This document shows positions 22,368 to 35,126 of a stretch of DNA of 64,000 nt, piece after piece. The stretch lies in NCBI GenBank assembly GCA_947034885.2, contig OX344749.2, forward strand, positions 18,429,501 through 18,493,500, in the 5' to 3' direction. The stretch comes from Thuidium tamariscinum. Taxonomy: Eukaryota > Streptophyta > Bryopsida > Hypnales > Thuidiaceae. The position numbers and the translations under genes are program-made. The first letter of the stretch is position 1. Every line of letters starts with the position of its first letter. The notes under the pieces are model-generated. The model ran no database searches. It was not told where the DNA came from and saw only the letters and a list, made by a program, of their open reading frames with translations.

Positions 22368-25300
22368 ATGCAGACTCTGTTTGAGAACATTACGGCCGGC
22401 TGGGGGAATTGGGAGAAGGACCAGCTTAGACTGTCCTACGGAGATGCGCTCTCCATCGGCCTGATCCTGCTGCTACTCTTCGGGTATGGAGTTTCAGGAA
22501 AGAAGAAGAAGCTGCCACCAGGTCCGTTTCCATGGCCGGTGTTTGGCAACCTGTTCCTCGGCGGATCCCATCCTCACCAAGCCTTCATGCAGCTAGCGAA
22601 GCAATACGGAAACATCATGAGCCTCTTCTTCGGAAGCGTGCGCGTGGTCATTGTGTCCGACTCCGAGATGGTCAGGGAGGTTTTCTCAGTCAGCGACAAG
22701 GATTTCGCGTCTCGACCAATTCACGACTTCATGCGCACGCCTGCCAAGTACTTGAACTACGGCGAAGAGAATGCGTCAATGGCCATCAGCGTATACACAT
22801 CCAAAGTCCGGGAGAAGCGTCAATTGTGTATCAGTGAATTGTTCACGGCGCAGAAATTGGAGATGAAGAAGAGTACTCGTATGGAGGAGATTCAAAGGGC
22901 GATGGCAGTTGTGGGAGAGAACACGAGTATTCCAGTTGACATCCGACCCATCCTCAGTGAATTCAGTCTGCGGGTTAATTGTAGGTTGACGTTCAACAAA
23001 GCTTTCCAGTATTCGGAGCACAATCCTTCAAGTGGAAGTTATGTCGATCCACAGGCATTCAGGAGATTGGAGACGGAAAACACGAAACTCATGGGGACAC
23101 ACAACATTCTGGATCTCATCCCTGGTTTACGATTCCTGTTCGGAAGGTTTGACTTGGAGGGGATCCATGCGAGATGGAAGGATGTGACCATGAGGAAAGT
23201 GGATTGCGCGGACTCTATTTTGAATTGGTATCGGAAAGAGTTTCCAAATGGACGGGAGGATTCGGAAATCGACTTTGTTCAGACTTTGCTGGAGCTTTCC
23301 GACGGCGGCAAGTACACGATGACCGAAGCTAGGGGTCTTATTTTCGTAAGCTTCCTTTTCCCATCCTCGGTAGAATTGAACTTGAATTAGTTGCTGTAAG
23401 ATATCGAGTGTATATTGAGTGTGATTTTGGTTCTATTCGGGGGTGTCAGAATGCTGGACTTGCTCTTCAAAGAATGAGTCGATTTGGGCAACGTGGTTTC
23501 AGATGAGACATTAGAGAAAAATCTGGACTCTCCAGAAGGCTGCTTAGAAGTGCCATGAGTGTCCAAGATTATATATTTTTTTGACATGGGCAAGAATTTT
23601 GATCCTATAGCTGTGGTGTCATATGTACAGTGGTGCAGCCAAAGGTCAGGGTTGGTGCACGAGCACTTGTGTTTAATTGGAGGAAAACTGACATATTCTA
23701 GTTGACAGTTGAGATATTCACACAAACTGAAAGGCAATTTCGTCCAAGATCTTGTCCTTTCCTAACATAGTAGAGTTTTTCATATAGAGTGGCTTGTCAA
23801 ACCTTGACAGCATTCTAGAGAGTCCACATTTTCTCTAATCATTTTAAGCCTCAAAATCTTGCCGGCGGCTTGAAAATACTTAGAAAGGAGAGGAGATTTT
23901 TGCACTCAATGTCGAGACACCTGAAGTAGAAGATCTTGATCATTTCGTGTAGTTCGGCTGAATATGAAATTTGGGGAAACTCTCACACCTCAGCAGCCCG
24001 GTAAATTGAGAGCTGGGTGACTTCCATAACGAGCTTTGCGAAAATTTAGTTAGAACGTTGAGATATGATTTACCACTAAATTTTTTTTCCATATTCGTGT
24101 AATCTGAAAGCATGATCCGTACTGTACACCTCGGAGACTTTTAGACCAGCAATAGGCGAAGTATTGGAGGTCATTTGCCACACTAAGGCTCCAGGTTTTT
24201 GAGTTACCTAGCATGATATCAATGCGAACTACACTCTTGGGCAATATGGATGAAAGCAAACAGGTCTGCGAAACTCAGACTCGAAATAGAAGCAAAAAGA
24301 GGGAGGTGGTCATGGCTCATAATCTAGCTTCTCTTATCAAATGGTCGCCTCTTTCGTTGCTGGAATTTCTCCTCATTAGACAAATTTCTCATTTGACATT
24401 GACAACATTCATTCTTCAATGACTCTACCAACATTGGAAGTCAAATTGTCAATCCATTTCAAACATGCATGGAATGGTTTTTAAGCATTTGAAATTCATT
24501 TTCTTGTTCTTCATGATTGGAGACTCCCTGTTTTCTATCTAAAAGTTGAGAGAAGATGGGGTGTCAAAGTACCCTGGCTCGCTATTGCCAATCCCACAGG
24601 ATCAACATTGGAAGCACTCGATGTTGCCTCCTAAACTAATACGAACCATGTAGTTGTAAGAGCTCATTGAGATGATGTGTGGCATATCTCCCACGCACTC
24701 AGGAACTGCTGACAGCGGGAACAGACACGATGGCTGCGACGCTAGAATGGGCCCTTCTGGAGCTTGTGCGCTACCCACAGTACATGCGAAGGTTGCAGGC
24801 GGAGCTCGATGCACAGTTTGGCATGAATGGGCCTGTGGAAGAGGATGAGGCAGCTCAGTTACCGTATCTCCAGGTAATCAGGCACCTCTGTGCACACCAT
24901 CCCACTTCCTCCACGAATTAGTAAGCTCTTGCTCCCCAGTTATTGCGTTTCCCGGGTGTCTTGGGTGATCAAGTGTAAGTTTTCATTTTGCAAGTGGTCT
25001 GTCTTAGCGAAATAAGCTCTTAGCGGCAACGGTTGTAGTATAGAAAAAGTGAGTAACAAATCTCTTACAACAGGGAGTGAGAAATTGATGCTTCGACTAA
25101 TTCAGATTTATGATATCTTTTTGACTCACATGATTTTTAGGGTCTAGGCTTATGCACACGTACACTCTTGATCACGTCCACACCGATAACAATGTTAACT
25201 CTTGAACATGAGCGAGAACCTCACTCGAAATACGGAGATTTGGATTGGGTCCTCGCCTTCTCATGCTCAAAACTTCTTTTTAGTTCCCAAAAGAACTGTT

Positions 25301-26531
25301 ACAAATCAAACAAAGTTGACATCGGTACAATTCTTGAATCCTAATCATACCCTGTTTTAGTATTTGAACAGTAAGAAGGGAGCACTCACAGCTTTTCGAA
25401 AGTATGTGAAGCCGGAGCCGAGTGTCTGGTTTGATTTTTGATATTCAGAAAGCATCTGAATGCTTGCAGGCTGTGGTGAAGGAAGTTCTGCGCCTCCACA
25501 TTCCCACAACTCTGGGCCTGCCACACAGCAACATGGAGGATGCGTCTCTGGGAGGATACCACATCCCAGCGGGAACAACGGTAATGGCGAACTTCTGGGC
25601 ACTCCATCGAGATCCGAGCACCTGGGGAGACGATGCATTAGAGTTCAATCCAGAGAGGTTCCTCGGCTCTGATTTGAGTCTGAACGGGACCAACAATTAT
25701 CAGTTTCTTCCGTTCGGAGCTGGAAGGAGGTAATCAAACTTCACCGCGAAATGACGAAGGATCTATCGATGATTTTACAATGAACAATTTGATTGATCAT
25801 TACATACTGTCTAATGACTAGTTTAGATGAAACCAATTTGATCACCAACAGTAGAGAAGGAACATCGAATGAGGTGGTAATTGAGTTCAACAAAAGCAGC
25901 TGAAAGAAAATATGATAACCAATTTGGACATTCCCACTTAGTTGTTAGTATGTGTTGTTTGAAGAACCTGGTACCCTAAACCCTAAACCTCATTGTAACC
26001 TCATTGTAACCTCACTCAGTCACTTGATTTTCTTTCACATTTCCAGCAAGATTTTGAAAAGGAACTTGATTTGCCGGGGCACAGAGGCATTGAATATCAG
26101 TATCTGAATAACACATTCGAAATCAGATTTTTCAGAGTACAAAACATGAAACCGGTGGGATTGAATGCTCGTATAAATTCAGGTTCGGTTCGAGAAAGAA
26201 ACAACTAATCAATGATCCTCGAAACCCTAATTTCTTTGTATCCCACTCCAAACTTTGATGTGAGATTACCCTGCTGTCCGCGCTTTGTGCGGTGTAATTG
26301 TGATACAGGATATGTCCTGGACGGGCATTGGCGACAAGAGTACTGTCTGCGGCTGTAGGATCTTTTGTTCATGCGTTTGAAATGTCAACCCTGCAAGGAG
26401 TTGCGCTCACCGCCAACGAAGGCACGCATGGCATCAACATTCGACCCGAAACTCCATTGCGTCTTCAAATCACCTTGCGCCCTGCTGCCTCCCTTTACTT
26501 CACTCCAGCCACTTCTGCATCCAAGGCATGA
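22368..26531 (+). CDS. Cytochrome P450, CYP71-clan (A-type), tandem copy 1
   Basis: Four exons: 22368-23345, 24703-24873, 25470-25729, 26309-26531; GT-AG; 543 aa, full length for a microsomal P450. An N-terminal membrane anchor (about residues 25-45, LILLLLFGYGV) is followed by KKKK and the hinge LPPGPFPWPVFGN, so it should sit on the ER facing the cytosol. I-helix oxygen-binding motif AGTDT is at the start of exon 2; K-helix KEVLRLH (ExxR) at the start of exon 3; FNPERF; and the heme loop FLPFGAGRRICPG with the Cys ligand split across intron 3. The family uses O2 and electrons from P450 reductase for monooxygenation; the substrate cannot be read from sequence. Closely matches the gene at 35127 (about 94% by eye in exon 1), including intron sequence. 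Confidence 0.93.
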
Positions 26532-28545
26532 TGGTCCCTTTCCAGTTCCAGTCTTAGGATTCAAAGTTCTTTTGAGGGTTTTAAGGTGGGGTTTTTTTTT
26601 TTTTTCTTCTTGGGGTACGGGATTAGGAAGAACATGAATGAATAAGGGTAGTCACGGTTCTTCCTCCCTACCGAACTTTGCCACCATTAAGCGTCGTGGC
26701 AACTTAGCGTTGGTTCTTGCGAGACGGCATGTGATGGAATATTCTTTGACGGTGAAGGCTTCATCGCGTCGCTTATTCTACTCCGGAGGTGAGTAAGCGA
26801 TGTGAAGAACCGTAAGCGAGCGAAGTTGTGACTAGAAGCTGCCGATCGCACCGTCGGAGTTGCTGATCTCGCACGATTCCGATTCTACGCGCTCACCACA
26901 CTCGAAAAGGGTGTCACAACTCCTTTATGCTAATCGACTCCTGATTGGACCCTGTTTTCCCTCATTCTTCTACGAAATCTGGGTGCTCGAAGGAGCCATG
27001 ACTACCCCTAATATGAACATGAAGAGTATATTTGGGATAGTTTTACTATTGGAAATTTTCCATGGTCTTCACCAATTTGCACTATTGATATCAATCTGTC
27101 CTCTTTTCAAATTGATATTAATTTAGTAGGTGTACAAACTACTTTGTACATGGAAAATAGGCATTAATAGGAAGTGTTACCTTTGCTTTTTGAATGTACA
27201 TATGCCGTGTTTAACTACTTTTGGACTATTAAAAGTCCAAAATTAATAAATGGACAAATAAATTAAATTAAATGTGAGCGTGCTGACGTCCAATTTCTAG
27301 ACGATGAATAGATTTGAAATTATATTTCTGTCTAGTTACTGCTTGGATGGAAGTCATCCTAATTTTGAGAAATTCTTTATGAAGTTTTTGTTCTATCCAA
27401 AGGTTGGATTTGGTATTTCTAAAGTACATAATTTTCTAAAATTACAAATGTAGAAGTATGTCAAGTGGTTGACTTGCAATGATTGTAGTTCAAAACCAAA
27501 TTTGCAAAAATGAGGTTATAGAATTAAAGAACAAAAAAATTTCAAAAATTCACCATGCAAAGAGAAGCTCATTTCAAACCCACTCCAACAAGTTTTACTT
27601 GAAAAATGATAATATTTTACTTGTAATTAAATTTTGAAGGAATTTTGAAAATTTTCTTTTAGAATTTATGGAAAAATATTGGTGAAAGCATTTGGCAATC
27701 TCACTGTACAAATGGAACCTAAAATTCAAAATTTACAACTTCTGTTTATATTACAATCCCAAAATATTCTTCCAAATAGTACTTTATAATGATTTTTTCC
27801 AAATCGTCAATTCTGGACATGATTCGCAGCGCTCTAGAGTTAAGGTAGATCAACCCATCATGGTTTGAATTAGGAGTTTTCCTTCTTGTCATTGGTAATT
27901 TAAAAAAATTTCTACACACATAAAGACAAGTGTGAGAAATATTGAGGGCAATTTAAATTATATTTCTTTGACAAAGTATCAATTTGTAAGGAACCTTTGA
28001 AGTATGTTGCCCACCATGGCCCCATATAGTGTCTCAACTACCCCAAAACAAACACCAATTGTATCTATAATGCTCATTTTATCTACTTAAAGTAATTACA
28101 ATATTTTCTTATATGACTACAACATAGAGACCTACAAAAAAACTTTGTGCTATGTTTGGTGCTATGAAATTACAATCAAAAGCTACCAATTTCTATTAGA
28201 CTCACATATCATTCTATAATTATTACTTAATATAATGATTGTGGCCCAAACCTCATTTATTTGAAAAACTATGTATTGGGGTAATTTTTAGTGATGTCTC
28301 TTTTGAATGGAAAATGTTATATTTACTTTTTAGAGGTGCAATGATGTATTTTCTACAAGTAGTAAAAATTTTAAACTTTTTTTGGGGAAAAATTTGAAAA
28401 TATTATGAACTTTTCAAGAATTAAAAAAAAAAAATTTATATTGAAAACAAGATGTACTCAAAAGATTTGAAATCTTTAATATAGATGTATAATATATAAT
28501 GCACAATACCATGATATAAACCAAAGTTATTGTATCATTCTATAA
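26532..28545. other. Intergenic AT-rich spacer
   Basis: No gene recognised. A poly-T run is near 26587. The GC-richer stretch 26640-26990 has no supported ORF. Confidence 0.45.
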
Positions 28546-28978
28546 TTCAAAATACTAAAAGAAAACATTAGGAGGGATTTGAGGGCTCTGGGAGCCTGCG
28601 AGTTCCCACAACCCGAAATCTGTAATCAATCGCGGGAACGCAGATCTGCAGGAATCCAACGTAGTCGAGACTGGGCCACGTCATTGACTTTTTTTTTCTC
28701 AAAAGTTTAAATTTAAATTTTGGACTTTTTTTCATATTTCAGGACCAACCCCCCCCCCCCCTTTTTTTTTTTGAAGATGCTGACCTGACAGCGGTCAGCC
28801 GTTCCCAGACCAGTTTCGGGAACAGTCCCAAAATGGCCCTTCGGAGCCCTCAAATCCCTCCTAATGATGTGTCCTACACAACTAGCCACTATGACTATAA
28901 ATTGTCCACAATGACTCATTTATAATCATTGTGGACAATTTCTAGTCACAATGGCTAGTTGTATAGGACATAATTTTC
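28546..28978. mobile_element. Palindromic MITE carrying a second, TA-flanked MITE
   Basis: Outer element: the left end ACTAAAAGAAAACAT and right end ATAATTTTCTTCTAGT are inverted, and 28866-28970 folds into a long hairpin (TGTCCTACACAACTAGCCA ... TGGCTAGTTGTATAGGACA). Inner element 28571-28861 (291 bp): TA|GGAGGGATTTGAGGGCTC ... GAGCCCTCAAATCCCTCC|TA, inserted close to one end of the outer one. Includes C11 and T10 homopolymers near 28750. Confidence 0.7.
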
Positions 28979-30384
28979 TTCTAGTGAAAATCAACAAACC
29001 ATAATTATAGGCCTAAAGTTCATATGGTCATAGAATATTGAAATTCAAGATTTTTCCAAATTTTCAATTAAAGCAAAAAGTGTAGAAGATAAACTTCATT
29101 TTGTTAGCTGGGTTGAAATTCAAAAAATACCACTTTAATGGCTAAAGTTTACATCAAGAGTATCTAGCAAGAAATGGCCTAAATATAATACAAGGACAAT
29201 CCATGGATTAAACATCTTCTTCTTTAGATAAGTCAATAAGATTATAGTGAGGGACTTTGCAATACTATTCAGTGAAAATGTATACAAGTATGATTAGATG
29301 AAACTATACCCAGCCCTTCAAGGGCTTGTTGGACTAATTTTGTGTCTATCCTTGTTGTTGCTAGCCCTAATTTGCATCATCTTTTGGGATCCGTGTTATT
29401 GGGGACTAGAGAGTTTCCTCTTCTAGTCTTGTCTTGATGTACTTATTCCTCTATCAAAAAAATTTGTCCATGTTTTGAAATTTTTAGAAAAATGTACTCA
29501 AAGACTCTCCTAGTAAATAAATTGCATGAAAAAACAGGTTTTTTCCATCCTCCACTCTGAGCTGGAATCATCCATCATCATGCATCAAATACTTTAGTGT
29601 TCACATGTCAACCCCTAAATGCCCAAGGCACCAAAATCTAATATTTGCAAAACTTTGAAATTAAATAAAACCTAATCAAGTTGCTATTTTTAGTAGTTTT
29701 TATTTTTGGAGAATTCTTTTTGAAGTCTACTTTAAGCATCAAAAACCTAATCTTGACTTTGTCTAGTGTTTTCAAATACGGTAGATCTTGGAGAAAAAAT
29801 CACATTAAAAATTCACTAAAAAAATTTGTAGAGTAGATTTTGAGAAGCTATAAATTGAGTGGAGCTATGCAAGTTAGATCCTTTCACCTCATATTTTTTT
29901 GGTCACCAACTTTTTAGATTTGACTTGTGGAAAGAAGATTGAAAGACTTCACATTACTTTTGCAATTAATTTTAAGACTTTCATGATCAAACATTTTAAT
30001 CTTTCAATTCATAAGTGATATTGTTATATTTTCTTTTCTAAACTAATCTCTAACATGTCTAGTTTGAATTTGTACTGTTACATTTAAGAAAACCCCGATA
30101 AAGCTCATTATAAAGTTGACTTTTGTTCACTTTAGAGCAAATTCTCAGAAGCTCAAAAAAGGTCTTGGGCATTTAGGGGTTAATAGGCTTCCCTACCTTT
30201 AGCTCAATCTATCGTCATAACCGAAAGTCTCCATTTTCCTTCAAAAAAATATTTAAGAATTACAAAAGATTCTAAAATTGTCGTCAATAATCCAAAGGCA
30301 GTCGATACGGTGATTCCCATATTGTACAAAAATAGATGCATGACTAGAATTCAACTTAAGTTAGTACAAACAACTTAACTTAAT
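28979..30384. other. AT-rich spacer, nothing recognised
   Basis: No ORF or repeat that I can support. Confidence 0.4.
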
Positions 30385-30565
30385 TTATGCTTTTAGTGAC
30401 TAGTGCATTTCAATTAAAAAAAAATTTGCAACTAAGAGCATCCCCACATGTGCCACACAATCCAAGTAGGGGCACCAAGGGAGGTCTAGCTTAGGTTTCT
30501 AACCTCGCAGGGTCCTCTATTTGTGAGGCTCCCCATGCCTAAACTAAAAATCCACCCTCCAAGTA

Positions 30566-33500
30566 CAGTAGGGTCCCAATCAAATTGGCGTTTTCGAAAT
30601 CGCAGTGAAGAAAATTTCACTGCAGCCAACTTTGAGAGGCTCCTGAGAGCTGAAAAATTGGTATTTTACCACGAAATTTTTACCACAGCTTGATCTTTAT
30701 GTTAATAACACATGGTTCAAATTTCAAGGCCAAAAGATTCACCATTTAAAAGTTATTCAAAATCTACCAACATGGGTAGTTGTCGAATTTTTTTCACTTC
30801 TACCAACTTTCACAGCCTCCCAAGGATTGGAATTTTTTTTTTGCCATGAAATTTTTGGAACAAAAACTAATCTATGATTTCAACATATGGTCCAAATTTC
30901 AGGTCCAAAAGATTAATACAAAAAAAGATATTCACAATCTACCAACATGTATTGTTTTGAGAAACACTTGTGGAATCCATTTCACTACTACCAACTTTGG
31001 CACCCCTCCAAGGGCTAAGAAATTGTCTATTTACCGTGAATTTTTTGTCACACAACCCTTTCTATGTTAATAACATGTATGCCAAATTTCAAGGACAAAA
31101 AAATATTAAAAAAAAAGATATTTAAAATCTACCAACATGGGCAGCTTTGAGAAACCATTCTTCTATTTCCATCTTTGACACCCTTCCAAGGGCTGATATT
31201 TTATTTTTATTTTTCATGAAATTTTTTCTATACAATAATTTCTATGTTAATAACATGTGTGATAAATTTTAAGGTAAAAAAATTTATAATAAAAAAGATA
31301 TACACAATCTACCAACATGTGTAGTTGTAGGAAACATTGGGAGAAGCCATATCACTACTACCAACTTTGACACCCTCCCAAGGGCTAAGAAATTGTCTAT
31401 TTACCATGAAATTTTTGGCACAAGATATGATTTATGTTAATAACAAGTGTGCCAAAATTCAAGGTCAAAAAATTTATACAAAAAAAGGCACACACAATCT
31501 ACCAATGTGTATGTCCTCCATTTGCCTCAATCACTGCTTGTAACCTAGAAGGCATAAATGACATAATTGGAGGAGCTTTGTATCACTAAGTAACCTCCAC
31601 TCTCTTTCAATAATTGTCTTCATGTCATCTAAGTTTCTAGGCCTATTTGGGCCATGTTGCACCGCATCTTTCAGAATCTTCCAAAGGTTCTCAATTGGAT
31701 TGAGATCGGGAGAGTTTGCAGGCCAATCAAGCTTCTCCAAAAGGTGTGATTGTCTCCATTCTCCACATAGTTTGCTACGATGGACAAGTGCGCCATCTTC
31801 CATGAACAATCCTTATGGCACTCTACCCATAAAATGAAGTAACTCGCCATTGTAAACCACTTCAACAAAATCCTTAGCAGAGCATCGATCCTTAGGCATA
31901 AAAACAAGTTGTGAAACTTGCCCTCTAGCAAATGCACCCCAAATCATCAAAGAAGTTCTCCCACTCTTAAAAGTTGGAACTATACAATCTGATGCATAGC
32001 GGTCATATGCAGTTCTCCAAACATGAATTTGTCTAGAATTTTTTCCAACTTCAAAAGTAGACTCATCTGTCCAAACAACTTGCTCCCATTCTTCTACACT
32101 CCACCTACAATACTTCTGAGCAAAAGCCAATCGTTGAGACATGTGACGAGGTGTCAAAAAAGGTTTTTTGACTGCAATTCGACTATAAATGCCACTCCTA
32201 TGTAAAGCCCTTCGAATAGTATTTCTAGACACTTGAGTAGGACACATATTAGTAATCTCTGAGAGCGTTAAGCGACGATTAGCTTGTGAGACACGTTTAA
32301 TAATACGAACATCTCTATCACTAAGCTTCTTAGCATGATTTCCACCACAAGGTTTGCTTCTGTAGGTTCCATCTTCTCAAAATCTCTTCACCAAGCTCTG
32401 AACTATTCTAACAGGGACTCCAACAATAGCTGCAATATCAACTCCTGTCTTTCCTCCCTCCCTCAAACCTATAATGCGAGCACGAATTTCAACTGAAATA
32501 GCCATCATCTACAACTTTCAAAATGGTAATTGGATCCAAAAAAATTACTAACTAACCTCATGTCTGGAGCACTCAAATCTGAATCAAACCTTAATTAGTG
32601 ATCACCCACCATCCATGATCCAACTCTCATTCACTCAATCCCCATATTACCTCCCTCAGTCACCACATTACCTCACTCACCATGATCCAACCTTCATTCA
32701 CTCACTCAGTGACTATAATTCAACCCTCACATAGCCTCACTTACTCATCACATACATTCACTAAGTCACCATGATGCAACCCTTACATAGCCTCACATAG
32801 CCTCACTCATCAAACAATCATACTCAGTCATCACATAGCTCCAGTTAACCACACAGTACATAGCCTCACCCATTCAGTCAACACATCCTTCATGCACTCA
32901 TGTCCCCAAAATCTTCAATCCTCTAATTGGAAAAATAATCACCCATTACTTGCCTCAGCACACATCCTACCTCTTGTAATGTTCAATTTTGAAAGCAAGC
33001 ATTTATATTGAGAGGAAAAGCTTCTTCATGCACATATGGTGTTCAAATTTTAAACAAGTGCATTCTTTTAGATGTGACAAGTGCACACATCTAGATTTGG
33101 GTATCCTTGATTTTGTTGAGAAGCATTTATGTATGGGGATTTGGACATTTGGACAATTTTAGACCAAAAGCATGAGTGTCCATATTCTTACAATATTCTC
33201 AATATATTCTAAAATTGTTTCTCACAACTACACATATTGGTAGATTGTGTGTGCCTTTTTTTCTATAAATTTTTTGACCTTGAATTTTGGCACACTTGTT
33301 ATTAACATAAATTATATCTTGAGCCAAAAATTTCATGGTAAATAGACAATTTCTTAGCCCTTGGGAGGGTGTCAAAGTTGGTAGTAGTGATATGGCTTCT
33401 CCCAATGTTTCCTACAACTACACATGTTGGTAGATTGTGTATATCTTTTTTATTATAAATTTTTTTACCTTAAAATTTATCACACATGTTATTAACATAG

Positions 33501-34174
33501 AAATTATTGTATAGAAAAAATTTCATGAAAAATAAAAAAAATATCAGCCCTTGGAAGGGTGTCAAAGATGGAAATAGAAAAATGGTTTCTCAAAGCTGCC
33601 CATGTTGGTAGATTTTAAATATCTTTTTTTTTAATATTTTTTTGTCCTTGAAATTTGGCATACATGTTATTAACATAGAAAGGGTTGTGTGACAAAAAAT
33701 TCACGGTAAATAGACAATTTCTTAGCCCTTGGAGGGGTGCCAAAGTTGGTAGTAGTGAAATGGATTCCACAAGTGTTTCTCAAAACAATACATGTTGGTA
33801 GATTGTGAATATCTTTTTTTGTATTAATCTTTTGGACCTGAAATTTGGACCATATGTTGAAATCATAGATTAGTTTTTGTTCCAAAAATTTCATGACAAA
33901 AAAAAAATTCCAATCCTTGGGAGGCTGTGAAAGTTGGTAGAAGTGAAAAAAATTCGACAACTACCCATGTTGGTAGATTTTGAATAACTTTTAAATGGTG
34001 AATCTTTTGGCCTTGAAATTTGAACCATGTGTTATTAACATAAAGATCAAGCTGTGGTAAAAATTTCGTGGTAAAATACCAATTTTTCAGCTCTCAGGAG
34101 CCTCTCAAAGTTGGCTGCAGTGAAATTTTCTTCACTGCGATTTCAAAAACGCCAATTTGATTGGGACCCTACTG
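30566..34174 (-). mobile_element. Tc1-like (DD34E) transposon with 0.95-kb tandem-repeat TIRs
   Basis: Inserted at TA (30564-30565 and 34175-34176). Termini CAGTAGGGTCCCAATCAAAT and its exact complement. Inverted arms 30566-31510 and 33229-34174 are nearly identical. Each arm is itself about five tandem units of 175-195 bp with the recurring ACTACCAACTTTGACACCCT / CCAAGGGCTAAGAAATTG and AATCTACCAACATG. The unique middle carries a transposase gene on the minus strand and a 3' or 5' flank (32510-33228) with tandem TCACTCA/CACATAGCCTCAC-like short repeats. 3609 bp in all. Confidence 0.88.
31531..32508 (-). pseudogene. Tc1-family DD34E transposase, two in-frame stops
   Basis: One frame of 326 codons (Tc1 transposases are about 340 aa). 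N-terminal helix-turn-helix part (MAISVEIRARIIGLREGGKT, IAAIVGV), then a second DNA-binding part (SQANRRLTLSEITN, VSRNTIRRALHRSGI), then the catalytic domain: VVWTDES (first Asp), MEDGALVHRSK (second Asp), SPDLNPIENLW (Glu), with 34 residues between the second Asp and the Glu. Stops at 32377-32379 (TGA, codon 44) and 31813-31815 (TAA) interrupt it; no frameshift is seen. The family cuts and pastes DNA at TA sites. DD34E is the animal/fungal Tc1 type; plant mariner-like elements are usually DD39D. Confidence 0.9.
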
Positions 34175-34626
34175 TACATCTTAGGTCAAGCACATCACAA
34201 GTGTTAAGCCAAGTGGGGGCTCAGAAGGTTTTGGATTGGCTATAGAGTGGGAGTTTGATCAAATTATATGCAACAATGAAGGGAGTGTACTTTGAAAGGA
34301 CAAGACAGGGGATAGTGATGCATGGAAAGACCCCAAATATTTTAGTGCCCTTCTTATTTTGCACTGTTTACTGGATGATTTTTGAATTTAGCGTGTCTCG
34401 CATGGGGGACTGTCACAAGCTAGACATGCTACATTAACGTATTCTTGGCTTTTGGAGTGTTGGCATAGGGATGCCCTAACTCCACAATGGTCCAAAAAAT
34501 AAGAAATGACTTGAATCAAGTGCCAATTCCATTTTCCCTCCTATAAAAATTTCCTCAAATTTTCTTCAATGAATTAAGTTTCTCCCCAAATGCAAGTAAC
34601 TCCTCAAAAATTGCAAACTACCTTAA

Positions 34627-34847
34627 CCCTTGAAGGACGCACCAGTGCCTGCGAAAAACATGCATTTTGATACTGTGTGACATCACCTACTTTAAAAAAG
34701 CCAAATATATGCATTGGAAGTCAAAGCACTCTAGAAGATCTTCCCTTTCCACCCCATACCGAGGATGAAAAATTGCATTTCTGTCCTGCAAGGAAAGATT
34801 CTTTGCCATTCCGCGGCACGCCAAACGTCCGCGGCATCGTTCAAGGG
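34627..34847. mobile_element. piggyBac-like MITE (TTAA target site)
   Basis: TTAA|CCCTTGAAGGACGC ... CGGCATCGTTCAAGGG|TTAA, 221 bp. TTAA flanks on both sides and CCCT-type termini are the hallmark of piggyBac transposition. The inside is non-coding and contains a diverged piece of the 18690-18805 repeat. Confidence 0.6.
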
Positions 34848-35126
34848 TTAAGCTAATCCAAATGTATGAGTCTTCCTTGCACGAGGGAATAAAACCTGTT
34901 TCAGTGGACCCATTCTAGACAAACCGTGGGTACCTTCACGAATCCGGTGAGTAAACTATGGTCGTTCATGCATTCGCGCGCTGCACGTGCAGGACGTGCT
35001 CTAGCCTCTCTGTGTCTTCGATGAATCTCCTGCAAGTTTTGTTCCCCTGTCTTCGTAGAGCTCGATCGAAACGGGACGACAATCACTACTATAGTAGCTG
35101 GTGAAAGCAAGGCTGTACGTGAAAAG

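Larger units (their letters stand above)
30436..34476. mobile_element. PIF/Harbinger-like MITE, split by a Tc1-like insertion
   Basis: Ends TAA|GAGCATCCCCACATG and (inverted) GGGCATCCCTATGCC|TAA: a 3-bp TAA target-site duplication (30433-30435, 34477-34479) and GxGCATCC termini typical of PIF/Harbinger. Its own sequence is only about 430 bp (30436-30565 and 34175-34476); the rest is the Tc1-like element. It sits in a copy of the dispersed repeat that resumes at 34477 (CAACTAA... / CTCCACAATGG). Confidence 0.7.

Noticed and set aside
22175-22390. Minus-strand ORF upstream of P450 copy 1, repeated upstream of copy 2
   Set aside because: Conserved only because the promoter region was duplicated; the frame is not preserved in length and overlaps the P450 start.
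24213-24422. ORF within P450 copy 1 intron 1
   Set aside because: No start context or motif, and the region is partly missing from copy 2.
30780-31070. 96-codon ORF repeated in inverted form at 33670-33960
   Set aside because: Identical translation in both places comes from the Tc1 terminal inverted repeats; it spans the tandem-unit sequence and has no domain.
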